Below are positions 12,249 through 23,189 of a stretch of DNA of 64,000 bases, in pieces. Origin of the DNA: an uncultured Octadecabacter sp. (lineage in GTDB: Bacteria > Pseudomonadota > Alphaproteobacteria > Rhodobacterales > Rhodobacteraceae); assembly GCA_937891785.1 (NCBI GenBank), contig CALAGN010000071.1, positions 47,463 to 111,462 of the forward strand, given 5' to 3'. Position numbers and translations under genes: made by a program. How positions within the stretch are numbered: position 1 is the stretch's first letter; every line of letters starts with the position of its first letter. The notes beneath the pieces were generated by a model. That model was not told the origin of the DNA and did no database searches. It saw only the letters and a program-made list of their open reading frames with translations.

Positions 12249-13060
12249 GTCGTTCCCCGATTTTGTTTCTCGCGCACGAGAAGCTCCTTTGCGAGCGCCC
12301 GATACGCAACGCTACCTCTCGAGTGTGTGTCATAGCTTAGGACTGTCATCGCAAACGATGGCGCCTCACTTAATCGCACATTCCTTGGAATGATCGTTTT
12401 GAAAACCAGATCACGCAAGTTTTCACGGGCGTCGTCTTCGACCTGCTGTGACAGGTTATTGCGTCGATCGTACATAGTAAGAACGATGCCTTCGATACGC
12501 AGGGATTGGTTAGCGGTCTGGCGGACTTCGCGCACTGTCGTCATAAGTTGGGAAAGACCTTCAAGCGCAAAAAACTCGGCTTGGAGTGGTACAAGTACTG
12601 AATCAGAAGCGACCATGGCATTTACGGTCAAGATATTCAGGGATGGCGGGCAATCAATCAGGATATAATCGAGATCAAGCGAATCGATAGCTGGCTGCCG
12701 TAGGGCATCACGCAACAAGAAGCTGCGCTTTTCATTAGCTGTAAGTTCGATATCCGCAGAGCTAAGATCCGTTGTGGCTGGAATAATGTAGAGGTTTTCG
12801 ACGCCAGTAGGCTGTATAATATCGTTGGGTGAGGTATCGCCAAGAATAAGGTCGTACGTTGTAAGATCTCGCTTGTCGTTGCCAATACCAAGCCCTGTAG
12901 ACGCATTGCCTTGGGGGTCCAAATCGACCAGCAGAACCCTGCGTCCCTGCTCGGCCAACGCTGCACACAGGTTAATGGTGGTCGTTGTTTTTCCAACGCC
13001 GCCTTTTTGGTTGGCGATTGCAATTATCTTCGTGTGTTTTAGACGACTAAAGTCAGGCAC
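12245..13060 (-). CDS. parA: Chromosome partitioning ATPase ParA
   Basis: AIANQKGGVGKTTTTINLCAALAEQGRRVLLVDLDPQGNAST. Confidence 0.98.
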   Translation of the reverse strand: MPDFSRLKHTKIIAIANQKGGVGKTTTTINLCAALAEQGRRVLLVDLDPQGNASTGLGIGNDKRDLTTYDLILGDTSPNDIIQPTGVENLYIIPATTDLSSADIELTANEKRSFLLRDALRQPAIDSLDLDYILIDCPPSLNILTVNAMVASDSVLVPLQAEFFALEGLSQLMTTVREVRQTANQSLRIEGIVLTMYDRRNNLSQQVEDDARENLRDLVFKTIIPRNVRLSEAPSFAMTVLSYDTHSRGSVAYRALAKELLVREKQNRGTT

Positions 13061-13682
13061 CTGTGATCCCCTTGATCGTTAAAATCCACGCGTTTGGATG
13101 AGTGATACTCGCTGTTTGAGTAAGAGCAAAGCTCCAAGCCGAGTAAGCCGCATCTATTTCTGATTGTACCGTTTCGCCTTTTGGAAAAATTGCGATGCCT
13201 TGCGGATCAAGGTGTGGCTTGGCCATTTCGATAAGCTGCGTCAGGCTGGACAAGGCGCGTGCACTAAGTACGTCCACCCCGAGCGGGCTGATGTTTTCAA
13301 TACGGTCGGAAACGACATTTGTTCGCAAGCGAAGCAGGCGTGATGCTGTTCTAAGAAATGTCGCCTTTCTTTGGTCGCTCTCAACCAGTGTAATTGTTGC
13401 CTCTGGTTTTAGTTCGAGGGCCAAAATCGCGATAACAATACCGGGGAAGCCGCCGCCGCTTCCGATATCTGCCCAGACCCGCCAATCAGGCGGCGCGAGA
13501 AGGTAAAGTTGTGCAGAATCAACAATATGCCGGGTCCAGAAATCATCCAAAGACGCTTTAGAAACAAGGTTGATGCCTTTCGTCCATTTGCGGACGAGCG
13601 CTTCAAACTCGTCAAGCCGTGTGATTGTTTCACGTGAAACATTGAGCCCCGGACACAGTTCCGTCTGCTGACCTTTTGTCAT
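13053..13682 (-). CDS. rsmG: 16S rRNA (guanine527-N7)-methyltransferase RsmG (GidB)
   Basis: [32 protein letters not shown]; between mnmG and parA. Confidence 0.95.
   Translation of the reverse strand: MTKGQQTELCPGLNVSRETITRLDEFEALVRKWTKGINLVSKASLDDFWTRHIVDSAQLYLLAPPDWRVWADIGSGGGFPGIVIAILALELKPEATITLVESDQRKATFLRTASRLLRLRTNVVSDRIENISPLGVDVLSARALSSLTQLIEMAKPHLDPQGIAIFPKGETVQSEIDAAYSAWSFALTQTASITHPNAWILTIKGITGA
13626..13641. promoter_or_regulatory. parS: parS centromere site TGTTTCACGTGAAACA
   Basis: Perfect 16 bp palindrome matching the canonical ParB-binding sequence, within rsmG 5' coding region. Confidence 0.97.
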
Positions 13683-15556
13683 GCTGATTTCGCCACTGAC
13701 GATTTCCGAAGATACGCCAATATCAGCAGTAACGCTGCCGGTGTCATTCCATCAATCCGCGCCGCGTGGGCAATTGTTGTTGGCGCGACTTTGCTAAGCT
13801 TGCTTGCTAGCTCGTTCGATAGACCTGGCAGCCCAACATAAGTGAAGCCCTTGGGGATCACTTGCGCTTCGTCTCTCTCAAGAGCCTCAATCTCTTTTTT
13901 CTGGCGCGCGATATAGGTCGCGTAGAGAGCGTCGCGCTTGAGTTGAATTTGGATATCAGTTGGTATTCTAGCAAACTCTGGGACGACCGCCACGAGGTGC
14001 GAAAACTCTGCATCGGCTATAGACAGAGCCTCATAGCCGCTCCGCGATTCGCTGTCAGGATTGATGCGAACCCCAGCTAGACTAAGAGAGCGGGCCGTAA
14101 GCTTGGTTTGTTGCAAAGTCGATCTGCCAACTTCGAGCTGCTCCATCTTTTCTTGGAATGGCGCCCAACGATCGTCACCCACAATACCAAGAGACCGACC
14201 GGTGTCAGTCAGACGCTGATCGGCATTATCAGCTCGCAACGCCAACCGGAACTCCGCCCGCGACGTGAACATCCTGTATGGCTCAGTGACGCCGCGCGTT
14301 ACCAAATCATCAATCATAACACCAATATACGAAGTCGCGCGGCTAAAGATAGCCGGCTCTTGATCGCTTGACCTACGTGCAGCGTTCAAGCCCGCGACAA
14401 GTCCCTGCGCGGCTGCCTCTTCGTATCCTGTTGTGCCATTGATCTGACCGGCAAGATACAAGCCTGGCGTATCACGCACCATTAGGTCAGAGCCAAGTGC
14501 GCGGGGATCAATATAGTCATATTCAATCGCATAACCGGGTTGTAAAATCACTACGTTCTCAAGCCCGTAGATCGAACGGACGTAATCCTCTTGGACCTCG
14601 ATAGGCAACGACGTCGAGATACCATTTGGATATACCGTGTGACCATCAAGCCCCTCAGGTTCAAGAAATACTTGATGCGACGTCTTGTCGGCAAAGCGAA
14701 CAACCTTGTCCTCGATTGACGGACAGTAGCGCGGGCCAACGCCATCAATGTGGCCGCCATACATAGCCGAGCGTGCAAGGTTGTCACGAATGATGTCGTG
14801 CGTTCTCTCGTTTGTATGGGTGATGCCACAGGCGATTTGTTTGGCAGTCGGGCGCCTTGAGAGAAACGAGAACATCGTCGGGTCATCGTCGCCCGGCTGC
14901 TTGTCCAACAGATCCCACGCAATCGTGCGGCCGTCCAAGCGAGGCGGCGTACCAGTCTTGAGCCGACCAAGCGGCAAGCCAAAGGTGTCAATTCTTTCCG
15001 CTAGCCTCACTGAGGGACGTTCACCGACACGCCCGCCAGGTTGGGCAACATCCCCGATATGGATAACCCCACGCAAAAACGTTCCCGTCGTCAGAACAAC
15101 AGATCTGGAATGGAGCTCGCTTTGATCGGCCAAAGACACGCCTGAGACCTTGCGGCCCGACATCAGCAGGTCGACGGCTTCACCCTCAATGACCGTTATG
15201 CCGGACTGCATCGCAATCTCGTGCTGCATGGCCTTACGATAGATCGCCCGATCGGTCTGCGCGCGCGGGCCTTGTACTGCCGGTCCTTTACGGCGGTTTA
15301 ACAACCGAAACTGAATTCCAGCGAGGTCGGCAACGCGTCCCATGACTCCGTCAAGCGCGTCAATTTCGCGGACCAAGTGACCTTTGCCAAGCCCACCGAT
15401 TGCAGGATTGCAGGACATTACCCCAATACCGTCGGCGATCAGCGTCACAAGCGCGACCTTTGAACCAGTCCGCGCCGCAGCATGCGCTGCTTCGCAGCCC
15501 GCATGCCCGCCACCAATCACAACGACGTCAAACTTATTATGTTTCACGTGAAACAC
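13679..15556 (-). CDS. mnmG: tRNA uridine-5-carboxymethylaminomethyl modification enzyme MnmG (GidA)
   Basis: [50 protein letters not shown]. Confidence 0.98.
   Translation of the reverse strand: MFHVKHNKFDVVVIGGGHAGCEAAHAAARTGSKVALVTLIADGIGVMSCNPAIGGLGKGHLVREIDALDGVMGRVADLAGIQFRLLNRRKGPAVQGPRAQTDRAIYRKAMQHEIAMQSGITVIEGEAVDLLMSGRKVSGVSLADQSELHSRSVVLTTGTFLRGVIHIGDVAQPGGRVGERPSVRLAERIDTFGLPLGRLKTGTPPRLDGRTIAWDLLDKQPGDDDPTMFSFLSRRPTAKQIACGITHTNERTHDIIRDNLARSAMYGGHIDGVGPRYCPSIEDKVVRFADKTSHQVFLEPEGLDGHTVYPNGISTSLPIEVQEDYVRSIYGLENVVILQPGYAIEYDYIDPRALGSDLMVRDTPGLYLAGQINGTTGYEEAAAQGLVAGLNAARRSSDQEPAIFSRATSYIGVMIDDLVTRGVTEPYRMFTSRAEFRLALRADNADQRLTDTGRSLGIVGDDRWAPFQEKMEQLEVGRSTLQQTKLTARSLSLAGVRINPDSESRSGYEALSIADAEFSHLVAVVPEFARIPTDIQIQLKRDALYATYIARQKKEIEALERDEAQVIPKGFTYVGLPGLSNELASKLSKVAPTTIAHAARIDGMTPAALLLILAYLRKSSVAKSA
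15540..15555. promoter_or_regulatory. parS: parS centromere site TGTTTCACGTGAAACA
   Basis: Perfect 16 bp palindrome spanning the mnmG start (encodes MFHVKH). Confidence 0.97.
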
Positions 15557-15559
15557 TCC

Positions 15560-16843
15560 TTACTTGCCGATGCAAAAACTGGAAAAAATCTCATCCAGAA
15601 GGTCTTCGACATCAACCCGACCAACAAGGGCATCAATCGACCGAGTCGCCGCGCGCAACTCATCCGCAACGATATCCTCCAAAATATCCGAGCTTTTAAG
15701 CATTTGTGCAACCACCTCGAGGTGGTACAGGGACGAAGCCATCGCCATACGGTGGCGTTCCCGCATCGCTATACCAACCGACGCAGCGCGATTTCGCAAA
15801 ACGCCGGCAATCTGCTCAACAAGCTGATCAACACCAAGACCCGTTTTGCCAGACACCGACAGACCCGCGCCATTCTGGATATCCCCTTTTGCCACGACAA
15901 CAATATCATCGGGTCCAACAATATCAGGCGTCACGGCATCAGCGTCGACCAATAGAACCCGAAGATCGGCCAACGCAGCACGCTCAAGACCGCGCGCAAT
16001 ACCAATGCCTTCGACCTCATCGGCTGTCTCGCGAATACCAGCAGTATCAAGGACAGTAACAGGCAGCCCATCAAGATCCATCCGAACCTCAATCACATCT
16101 CGCGTCGTTCCCGCAAATTCCGAGGTAATCGCCGCCTCGCGCCCTGCTAACCTATTAAGAAGCGTTGATTTACCAACGTTCGGCGCCCCAACAATTGCAA
16201 CCTCGAACCCATCGCGAATTCTCTCGGCAATTCGAACGCCAGCAATCTCGCTTGAGAGATCTGACATGACACTCCGGACCAACCCTAACACTTCGGGTGT
16301 CACATCGACAGGAACATCTTCATCAACGAAATCAATCGTCGCCTCGATAAGCGCGGCTGCCCGGGTCAATTTCCGGCGCCAATCCTCTACCTTGGCGCCC
16401 AATTCACCGGCAAAGACCCGCATCGCCTGCTGCCGCTGGCTTTCGGTTTCAGCATCAATCAAATCAGCAAGCCCTTCGACCTGCGCAATATCAAGCCTAC
16501 CACTCTCCAGTGCCCGGCGCGTAAACTCGCCCGGTTGTGCCATTCGCAGGTCTTTGTCCATTGATAATAAAACGAGAACCGCTCTAACGATCGCCGTACT
16601 TCCATGCAGATGGAGTTCGACAACGTCATCACCTGTAAAGCTTTTTCCATTCGGAAATACCAAGACAAGCGCCTCGTCGATCATCTGCCCGTCGGCGTCA
16701 ACGATCTTACGCAGGCCACGACCATTAGCCGGCACCGACCCACAATACCGCGCCAATATGTCAAGGCTAAGTGGGCCGGAGATACGCACAACAGCAAGGC
16801 CCGCCTTACCCTGCGCCGTGGCAAGTGCAAAGATCGTTTCCAT
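15560..16843 (-). CDS. mnmE: tRNA modification GTPase MnmE (TrmE)
   Basis: [58 protein letters not shown]-terminal FCIGK. Confidence 0.97.
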   Translation of the reverse strand: METIFALATAQGKAGLAVVRISGPLSLDILARYCGSVPANGRGLRKIVDADGQMIDEALVLVFPNGKSFTGDDVVELHLHGSTAIVRAVLVLLSMDKDLRMAQPGEFTRRALESGRLDIAQVEGLADLIDAETESQRQQAMRVFAGELGAKVEDWRRKLTRAAALIEATIDFVDEDVPVDVTPEVLGLVRSVMSDLSSEIAGVRIAERIRDGFEVAIVGAPNVGKSTLLNRLAGREAAITSEFAGTTRDVIEVRMDLDGLPVTVLDTAGIRETADEVEGIGIARGLERAALADLRVLLVDADAVTPDIVGPDDIVVVAKGDIQNGAGLSVSGKTGLGVDQLVEQIAGVLRNRAASVGIAMRERHRMAMASSLYHLEVVAQMLKSSDILEDIVADELRAATRSIDALVGRVDVEDLLDEIFSSFCIGK

Positions 16844-16870
16844 ATCCAACCGATTGTTTAATAACAATAG

Positions 16871-18142
16871 TTACGTATTCATAGAGTCAAAGAAGTCAGA
16901 ATTCGACTTGGTTTGCTTTAGTTTCGAAATCAGGAACTCGATCGCATCCGTTGTTCCCATCGGGTTAAGAATCCGGCGCAAAACATAGGTCTTTTGCAGA
17001 TCGATTTTATCGACCAACAGCTCTTCTTTGCGCGTACCGGACTTGAGAATGTCCATCGCTGGGAAGACGCGCTTGTCTGAAACTTTGCGGTCCAGAACGA
17101 TTTCCGAGTTACCAGTACCTTTGAACTCCTCAAAGATCACTTCGTCCATCCGGCTGCCGGTATCAATCAATGCAGTCGCGATGATTGTGAGTGATCCACC
17201 TTCTTCAATGTTACGCGCAGCACCAAAGAACCGCTTAGGGCGCTGCAATGCGTTCGCATCAACACCACCCGTCAAGACCTTACCAGACGACGGCACAGTC
17301 GTGTTAAACGCGCGGCCCAAGCGCGTGATCGAATCCAACAGAATTACGACATCACGCTTGTGTTCAACCAAACGCTTGGCTTTTTCGATTACCATCTCCG
17401 ATACCGCCACGTGGCGCGTTGCGGGTTCATCGAACGTAGACGAGACGACCTCGCCCTTTACAGAGCGCTGCATGTCAGTAACTTCTTCAGGGCGTTCATC
17501 AATCAACAGAACAATCAAATAGCACTCAGGATGGTTTTTCTCGATACTGTTGGCGATATTTTGCAACAGGACTGTCTTACCGGTCCGTGGTGGTGCCACG
17601 ATCAAACAACGCTGGCCTTTACCAATCGGCGCTACCAAATCGATAATCCGCGCAGAGCGATCCTTGATTGTCGGATCTTGAACTTCCATCGTCAGCCGCT
17701 CGTCGGGATAAAGCGGAGTAAGGTTATCAAACGCAACCTTGTGCTTGGCACGTTCGGGGTCTTCAAAGTTAATTTTTTCAACACTCGTCAGCGCAAAATA
17801 GCGCTCGTCGTCATTTGGCTCCTGAATAACACCTTCAACCGTGTCGCCCGTCCGCAAGCTATGCTGGCGGATCATCTCGGGCGAGACATAGATATCATCA
17901 GGGCCGGGCAGATAATTTGCCTCGGGAGAGCGCAAAAAACCAAATCCGTCTTGCAATACTTCCAAAACCCCGTCACCGCCAATGACCCATTCATCCTCGG
18001 CCCGTTCCTTAAGAATGGCGAACATCATATCGCCTTTGCGCATCGTCGATGCGTTTTCGATCTCAAGTTCTTCGGCAAGCGTTAGCAAAACCTTGGGGCT
18101 TTGAGCCTTAAGGTCAGCAAGATTCAAACGGTCTTGGGACAT
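16871..18142 (-). CDS. rho: Transcription termination factor Rho
   Basis: [51 protein letters not shown]. Confidence 0.98.
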   Translation of the reverse strand: MSQDRLNLADLKAQSPKVLLTLAEELEIENASTMRKGDMMFAILKERAEDEWVIGGDGVLEVLQDGFGFLRSPEANYLPGPDDIYVSPEMIRQHSLRTGDTVEGVIQEPNDDERYFALTSVEKINFEDPERAKHKVAFDNLTPLYPDERLTMEVQDPTIKDRSARIIDLVAPIGKGQRCLIVAPPRTGKTVLLQNIANSIEKNHPECYLIVLLIDERPEEVTDMQRSVKGEVVSSTFDEPATRHVAVSEMVIEKAKRLVEHKRDVVILLDSITRLGRAFNTTVPSSGKVLTGGVDANALQRPKRFFGAARNIEEGGSLTIIATALIDTGSRMDEVIFEEFKGTGNSEIVLDRKVSDKRVFPAMDILKSGTRKEELLVDKIDLQKTYVLRRILNPMGTTDAIEFLISKLKQTKSNSDFFDSMNT

Positions 18143-18509
18143 CTTTACCTTCTCGGACCACATGGGCCACGCATCTGTATATTCTATGAGGAGACTTTAC
18201 GAACCCGGACGGGCCTTGGGTGTAACTAACCCTTCTCAGCAATTGCGTCAATGTGCGAGAATTTTTAGAAAACCTCGCGGCACGCCCTCTTAATAAATAG
18301 ATAAGAATAAAGAGGATGTAGTTGTTTGCTGGGTAAGCCGAATCTGTGGATTTCTTTCTTAACCACAAGGTTATCCCACGCAAAAATAGTGTCGCCACGG
18401 CTGATAAAAACGCCACTTCGCGCCTAAACTGTTGGAAATTAACACTAAAATAAAAAATTCCTGCCGCCCACACCACACGAACTCTGTTGACTCCCAAAAA
18501 CTGAACGAC

Positions 18510-18518
18510 TTATGCACA
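18510..18518 (+). promoter_or_regulatory. DnaA box TTATGCACA
   Basis: Exact match to TTATNCACA in the rho/maf intergenic region. Confidence 0.6.
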
Positions 18519-18531
18519 CCCCAGACTTATC

Positions 18532-18550
18532 CTTATCCCCTTGGGATAAG
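18532..18550. repeat. Perfect inverted repeat CTTATCCC-CTT-GGGATAAG
   Basis: 8 bp arms with 3 nt spacer, directly readable, in candidate oriC. Confidence 0.8.
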
Positions 18551-18653
18551 CACGTTAAGCTGACGCCAAACCGCCATAGTGTCCCCAGATCCCGACTGCG
18601 CCGCCAAACACCAAAATCCATCCTCTGGATTTTCCTCTCGTTCATCATCAGAG

Positions 18654-18662
18654 TTATCCACA
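18654..18662 (+). promoter_or_regulatory. DnaA box TTATCCACA
   Basis: Exact consensus match; last base is the A of the maf ATG. Confidence 0.65.
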
Positions 18663-19261
18663 TGTCAGAACAAATCATTCTTGCTTCAAACTCTGAAATT
18701 CGCAGCCAACTCCTGCAAAATGCGGGTGTTGACCACGCGGTGATTCCTGCTCGGATCGATGAAGATTCGATTCGTGATGCTTTGTTAGCCCAACAGGCCA
18801 GCCCTCGCGATACTGCAGACGCCTTGGCCGAAATGAAAGCACGCAAGGTTTCAGACAAACACCACGGAGCATTGGTTCTAGGCTGCGATCAGGTCCTCGA
18901 CCTGAAAGGGACCTGCTTATCCAAGCCGACCGATATCGAAGATGCACGCAAACAGCTAAGCAACCTGCGCGGGCAATCGCATCGCTTGTTATCAGCCGTC
19001 TGCGTCTATCAAGATAGCAAACCCATCTGGCGGCATGTCGGGCAAGTCAGATTGGTGATGCGTGACATCTCGGATGCATATCGTGATGATTATCTTCAGC
19101 GAAACTGGGAAAGCGTGCGCTGGGCGGTTGGTTGTTATAAGCTGGAAGCGGAGGGCGCGCGTTTGTTTCAGCGCATCGAAGGCGACTACTTTACGGTTCT
19201 TGGTTTGCCGCTTCTTGAGCTCTTGTCATATCTTTCACTTCGCGGAACACTGGCAACATGA
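18662..19261 (+). CDS. maf: Maf-like nucleoside triphosphate pyrophosphatase
   Basis: MSEQIILASNSEIRSQLLQNAGV; ALVLGCDQVLDLKG. Confidence 0.9.
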   Translation: MSEQIILASNSEIRSQLLQNAGVDHAVIPARIDEDSIRDALLAQQASPRDTADALAEMKARKVSDKHHGALVLGCDQVLDLKGTCLSKPTDIEDARKQLSNLRGQSHRLLSAVCVYQDSKPIWRHVGQVRLVMRDISDAYRDDYLQRNWESVRWAVGCYKLEAEGARLFQRIEGDYFTVLGLPLLELLSYLSLRGTLAT

Positions 19262-20091
19262 CTGATCATAAGATCCCATTAGCAGGCGTCATTGGCCATC
19301 CGATTGCGCATAGCCGCTCGCCGTTGGTTCACCGCCACTGGCTCAAGACCTATGGTCTGCCCGGAGATTATGTTGCGCTGGACGTTCGCGAGAGCGATCT
19401 TGAGGACGTGATTCGCACGCTGCCTAAGATGGGGTTTGTTGGTGTGAACATCACAATTCCCCATAAGGTCGCGATACTTGATATCGCCGATATTGTGACC
19501 GATCGCGCGACACTAATCGGTGCAGCTAACACGCTTATTTTCCGAAAAGATGGGAAAATTCACGCGGATAATACAGACGGATACGGTTTTATCGCCAACC
19601 TTCGACAGGGCGCACCAGGGTGGAAGCCCAGTACTGGCCCCGCTGCGGTACTTGGTGCCGGCGGTGCCGCGCGCGCGGTCATCGCGTCGCTGATAGATGC
19701 CGGCACAACCGAAATTTTGCTGTCCAACCGGACCCGCCCGAAAGCCGAAGCATTAAAATCAGAATTTGGCTCGAAGGTAAGCGTCATAGACTGGGTCCAA
19801 GCAGGCAATATGCTTGAAGAGGCCACGACCGTCGTCAATACAACCTCACTTGGCATGACCGGCGCCGCTGAATTTCGCGTCCCGCTTGATGGATTGCGTC
19901 GCGGGGCTGTGGTTACCGATTTGGTCTATGCGCCGCTTCGCACCAAGCTTCTTGAGGCAGCGGATGCGGCAGGATGTGTCACGGTTGACGGCCTTGGTAT
20001 GCTGCTGCATCAGGCCGTTCCCGGATTTGAGCGTTGGTTTGGTGTGCGACCCGAGGTTGATGCCGCAACCCGTGCGGCGGTGTTAGAATGA
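19258..20091 (+). CDS. aroE: Shikimate dehydrogenase (NADP+)
   Basis: GVIGHPIAHSRSPLVHRHWL; GVNITIPHKVAILD; AVLGAGGAARAV. Confidence 0.96.
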   Translation: MTDHKIPLAGVIGHPIAHSRSPLVHRHWLKTYGLPGDYVALDVRESDLEDVIRTLPKMGFVGVNITIPHKVAILDIADIVTDRATLIGAANTLIFRKDGKIHADNTDGYGFIANLRQGAPGWKPSTGPAAVLGAGGAARAVIASLIDAGTTEILLSNRTRPKAEALKSEFGSKVSVIDWVQAGNMLEEATTVVNTTSLGMTGAAEFRVPLDGLRRGAVVTDLVYAPLRTKLLEAADAAGCVTVDGLGMLLHQAVPGFERWFGVRPEVDAATRAAVLE

Positions 20092-20684
20092 CAATTCTAC
20101 TTGGTCTTACTGGTTCGATTGGAATGGGAAAGACCACGGCTGCCCAGATGTTTCGCGACGAGGGTATCGCGGTTTGGGACGCTGACGCAACGGTTCACGC
20201 CCTCTATCAAGCAGGCGGCGCGGCCGTTCCTGAAATAGCCGCTCGTCTTCCCGAGGCCATTGTTGATGGCGCAGTATCGCGCACTGTTCTGAAGAAACTG
20301 ATCCCGCAGGATCTTGCGGTGCTCGGTTTCGTCGAGGGGGTTGTGCATCCGCTGCTTGCCCGCAAGCGCGAGGAATTTATTGACGCCCGACAGGATCATG
20401 ACGTTCTTGTATTTGATATCCCGCTACTCTTTGAAACACGGGCGACGGATTGGCTGGACGTAGTGGCCTGTGTGTTGACTGACGCGGCCAGGCAAGAAGC
20501 CCGCGTTATGGCGCGCGGCGGTATGACGCCGGAGCAGTTCAAAATTATTCTCGCGCGACAAATGCCCGATAGCGAAAAGCGCGCATTGGCCGATTTTATC
20601 ATTCCCACCGATACGCTGGACCATGCCCGCGCCGCCGTGCGAGAGGTTCTTGCGGCAATCAAACAAGGACAATTCCATGCGTGA
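20088..20684 (+). CDS. coaE: Dephospho-CoA kinase
   Basis: [37 protein letters not shown]. Confidence 0.96.
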   Translation: MTILLGLTGSIGMGKTTAAQMFRDEGIAVWDADATVHALYQAGGAAVPEIAARLPEAIVDGAVSRTVLKKLIPQDLAVLGFVEGVVHPLLARKREEFIDARQDHDVLVFDIPLLFETRATDWLDVVACVLTDAARQEARVMARGGMTPEQFKIILARQMPDSEKRALADFIIPTDTLDHARAAVREVLAAIKQGQFHA

Positions 20685-21372
20685 GATAGTGCTTGATACG
20701 GAAACGACCGGGTTTGAGCCAACCGAAGGCGACCGCATCGTAGAAATTGGTGCGGTTGAACTGCTGAACCATGTCCCGACAGGGCGTACCTATCACCAGT
20801 ATATCAACCCACAACGCGCTATGCCTGCCGGCGCTTTTGCCATTCACGGACTGGGTGACGAATTCCTTGCCGATAAACCGCTCTTTGCCGAGATTGCCCA
20901 AGCGTTCACTGATTTTGTCGGTGATGCGAAAATGGTCATTCACAACGCCTCGTTCGACATGAAATTCCTGAACGCTGAGCTTGGCTGGGCCAAGCGGAAA
21001 TTGCTGCCGCTGGATCAGGCGATTGATACGCTGATGATCGCACGCCGTAAATTCCCCGGTTCACCTGCGTCTTTGGATGCGTTGTGTCGTCGGTTCAGCA
21101 TCGACAATTCATCACGCACATTGCACGGCGCGCTGCTAGATAGCGAGATTTTAGCCGAGGTCTATCTGGAATTGATTGGCGGGCGGCAACCTGACTTTGG
21201 TCTGGGAGCAGCTTATAAGTCGGGCTCTTCGGATACGCAAAACGATCAATGGCGCCCGCGTCCACGCGCAACACCGCTTGCTGCACGGCTTACGCAAAGC
21301 GAACACGCCGCCCACGCCGAATTTATCGACACATTGGGCGACGATGCTGTTTGGAAGAAGCTGGGCGCCTAG
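20677..21372 (+). CDS. dnaQ: DNA polymerase III epsilon subunit
   Basis: [46 protein letters not shown]. Confidence 0.97.
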   Translation: MREIVLDTETTGFEPTEGDRIVEIGAVELLNHVPTGRTYHQYINPQRAMPAGAFAIHGLGDEFLADKPLFAEIAQAFTDFVGDAKMVIHNASFDMKFLNAELGWAKRKLLPLDQAIDTLMIARRKFPGSPASLDALCRRFSIDNSSRTLHGALLDSEILAEVYLELIGGRQPDFGLGAAYKSGSSDTQNDQWRPRPRATPLAARLTQSEHAAHAEFIDTLGDDAVWKKLGA

Positions 21373-21878
21373 GCGTCAGCCTTTGGCTCCGCTTTCTTTT
21401 CGCTCGCACGGCGCGCAAGCTCGTTGCGGTAAAGCGCCAGAAAATCAATCGTTTCGAGGTTCAGCGGCGGGAAGCCACCATCACGAGTGATGTCACTGAC
21501 AACGCGGCGCAGAAACGGGAAAGTAATGCGCGGGCATTCGATCAACAAATAGGGGTGAATCTGATCTTCTGGCACACCTTCGATCTGAAAGATGCCAGCA
21601 TATTCCAACTCAAGCAGGAACAGAATGTCTTTGGTCTCTTTGTTGGACGACGTGACCTTGAGTTTTGTGATGACTTCAAATTGGCCTTCAGTCGAACGCT
21701 TGCGCGCGTCAAGATTGACTTGAACGGCAATCTCGGGGGCAACTTCGCCTTTAACGCCCTTTTGGGCCATCACGTTTTCGAACGACATGTCCCGAATATA
21801 CTGGGCAAGAACGCGTTGGCTGATCTGTGGTGCAGCACCGTTTTCGGCTGGGTCTTTGGCTTTGGCCATTTTTGGCAT
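21369..21878 (-). CDS. secB: Protein-export chaperone SecB
   Basis: [57 protein letters not shown]. Confidence 0.95.
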   Translation of the reverse strand: MPKMAKAKDPAENGAAPQISQRVLAQYIRDMSFENVMAQKGVKGEVAPEIAVQVNLDARKRSTEGQFEVITKLKVTSSNKETKDILFLLELEYAGIFQIEGVPEDQIHPYLLIECPRITFPFLRRVVSDITRDGGFPPLNLETIDFLALYRNELARRASEKKAEPKADA

Positions 21879-21938
21879 CTCCGACTGACTAAAATATGTT
21901 GACGGCTTCCTATCAGTCCAGCGCGAAACCCTCAATGG

Positions 21939-22421
21939 TTAGTGCTTGGTCCAGCCAGAAGGTTTGTGGGTTGGGCGTTTCGGGGTGTTGACCTCTTCGA
22001 AATCGCCATCGATCACGCGATCTTGTGGTCCACGCGGCTGCGCGCCGGGCGCTTGCCCCATTTCAAAGGTTTGCACCTTAATGCGGGCACGAACTGCTTT
22101 GTATACGGCCAGTCGTATGCCTGGAACCAGCAGCGCGAAGCCTATCACGTCGGTAAAGAACCCCGGCGTCAGCAAAAGCGCACCCGAAAACAAGATCATC
22201 GCGCCGTGGGCGAGATGTTCAGTCGGATCGCTTAGCTCGTTCATCGAACGGCGCAGTTTTGACATCGCCATCACGCCTTGCGAGCGGACAAGCCATGCCC
22301 CAAGCACCGCCGTCACAATGACAATCGCGATGGTCGGCAGCATCCCTATTGCCCCACCGACTTGGATAAAAAGCATGATCTCGATCAGCGGGATCATAAT
22401 AAATAGAATTAACAGCCACAT
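21939..22421 (-). CDS. fxsA: FxsA family membrane protein
   Basis: MWLLILFIMIPLIEIMLFIQVGGAIG; TPGFFTDVIGFALLVPGIR. Confidence 0.85.
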   Translation of the reverse strand: MWLLILFIMIPLIEIMLFIQVGGAIGMLPTIAIVIVTAVLGAWLVRSQGVMAMSKLRRSMNELSDPTEHLAHGAMILFSGALLLTPGFFTDVIGFALLVPGIRLAVYKAVRARIKVQTFEMGQAPGAQPRGPQDRVIDGDFEEVNTPKRPTHKPSGWTKH

Positions 22422-22526
22422 CTGGGCACCTCGCGGGTTGTTTTGCGGATAGTGGACTTGACCACACCCCTGCCCTACATAGTTGCAAAGTAGTCCCGTT
22501 TCCATGCCCGCCCAAAAGAGGCCAAA

Positions 22527-23189
22527 ATGACCAATCCAGTGATCCAACTCTTGGTGCTTGCCGCCATCGCAATTTTTCTAATTCTTCGTTTGCGAAGTGT
22601 TCTTGGGACACGCGAGGGATTTGAGAAGCCGCCGGTCCCTCGCGCGGACCCCGCCGCCAGTGAGGCGCGCCAAAAGTTCGAGGTAATCGAAGGTGGCCCC
22701 GACCGCGATATTACGGACCATGTTGATGAAAATAGCGCGGCCGCCAAGGCACTGGCCGCGATGAAAGCCGCCGAGCCGAGCTTTAACGTCACTGAATTCT
22801 TGCAGGGTGCGCGCGGCGCATACGAAATGATCCTGATGGCATTCGAACGTGGCGACCTTGATCAGATTAAATCTTTCCTGAGCAACGATATTCACGAAAC
22901 CTTTACCCGTGTCATTGAAGAACGTCGGGCTGAAGGCCTAACAATTGAAGCGACTTTTGTGGGCATCAGTGATCTGACCCTTGTTGCGGCTGAATTCAAT
23001 GAAAAGACCCACGAAGGTGAAGTCAGCGTGAGGTTTGGCGGCGAGCAGACATCCGTGGTTCGCAACGCTGCAGGCGACATTGTTGAAGGAAGCACCACTG
23101 ACATCAAACGTCAGCGCGATGTCTGGTCCTTTGCCCGGTCTATGGGCACTAATGATCCAAACTGGCAGCTGGTCGCGACGGGCGAATGA
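22527..23189 (+). CDS. Tim44/TimA-family putative adaptor protein
   Basis: N-terminal TM segment, FEVIEGG, then Tim44-like domain (FERGDLDQIKSFLSNDIHETFTRVIEERRAEGLTIEATFVG). Confidence 0.88.
   Translation: MTNPVIQLLVLAAIAIFLILRLRSVLGTREGFEKPPVPRADPAASEARQKFEVIEGGPDRDITDHVDENSAAAKALAAMKAAEPSFNVTEFLQGARGAYEMILMAFERGDLDQIKSFLSNDIHETFTRVIEERRAEGLTIEATFVGISDLTLVAAEFNEKTHEGEVSVRFGGEQTSVVRNAAGDIVEGSTTDIKRQRDVWSFARSMGTNDPNWQLVATGE

Larger units (their letters stand above)
18143..18661. other. Candidate chromosomal replication origin (oriC) region
   Basis: 519 bp gap between divergent rho and maf; two exact TTATNCACA DnaA boxes plus degenerate ones, AT-rich tracts, two nearby parS sites, alphaproteobacterial rho/maf/aroE/coaE/dnaQ synteny. 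Confidence 0.65.

Noticed and set aside
15846-16988. 380 aa plus-strand ORF antisense to mnmE/rho
   Set aside because: Low-complexity Ser/Arg/Thr-rich translation typical of antisense frames in GC-rich genes; mnmE on the other strand is unambiguous
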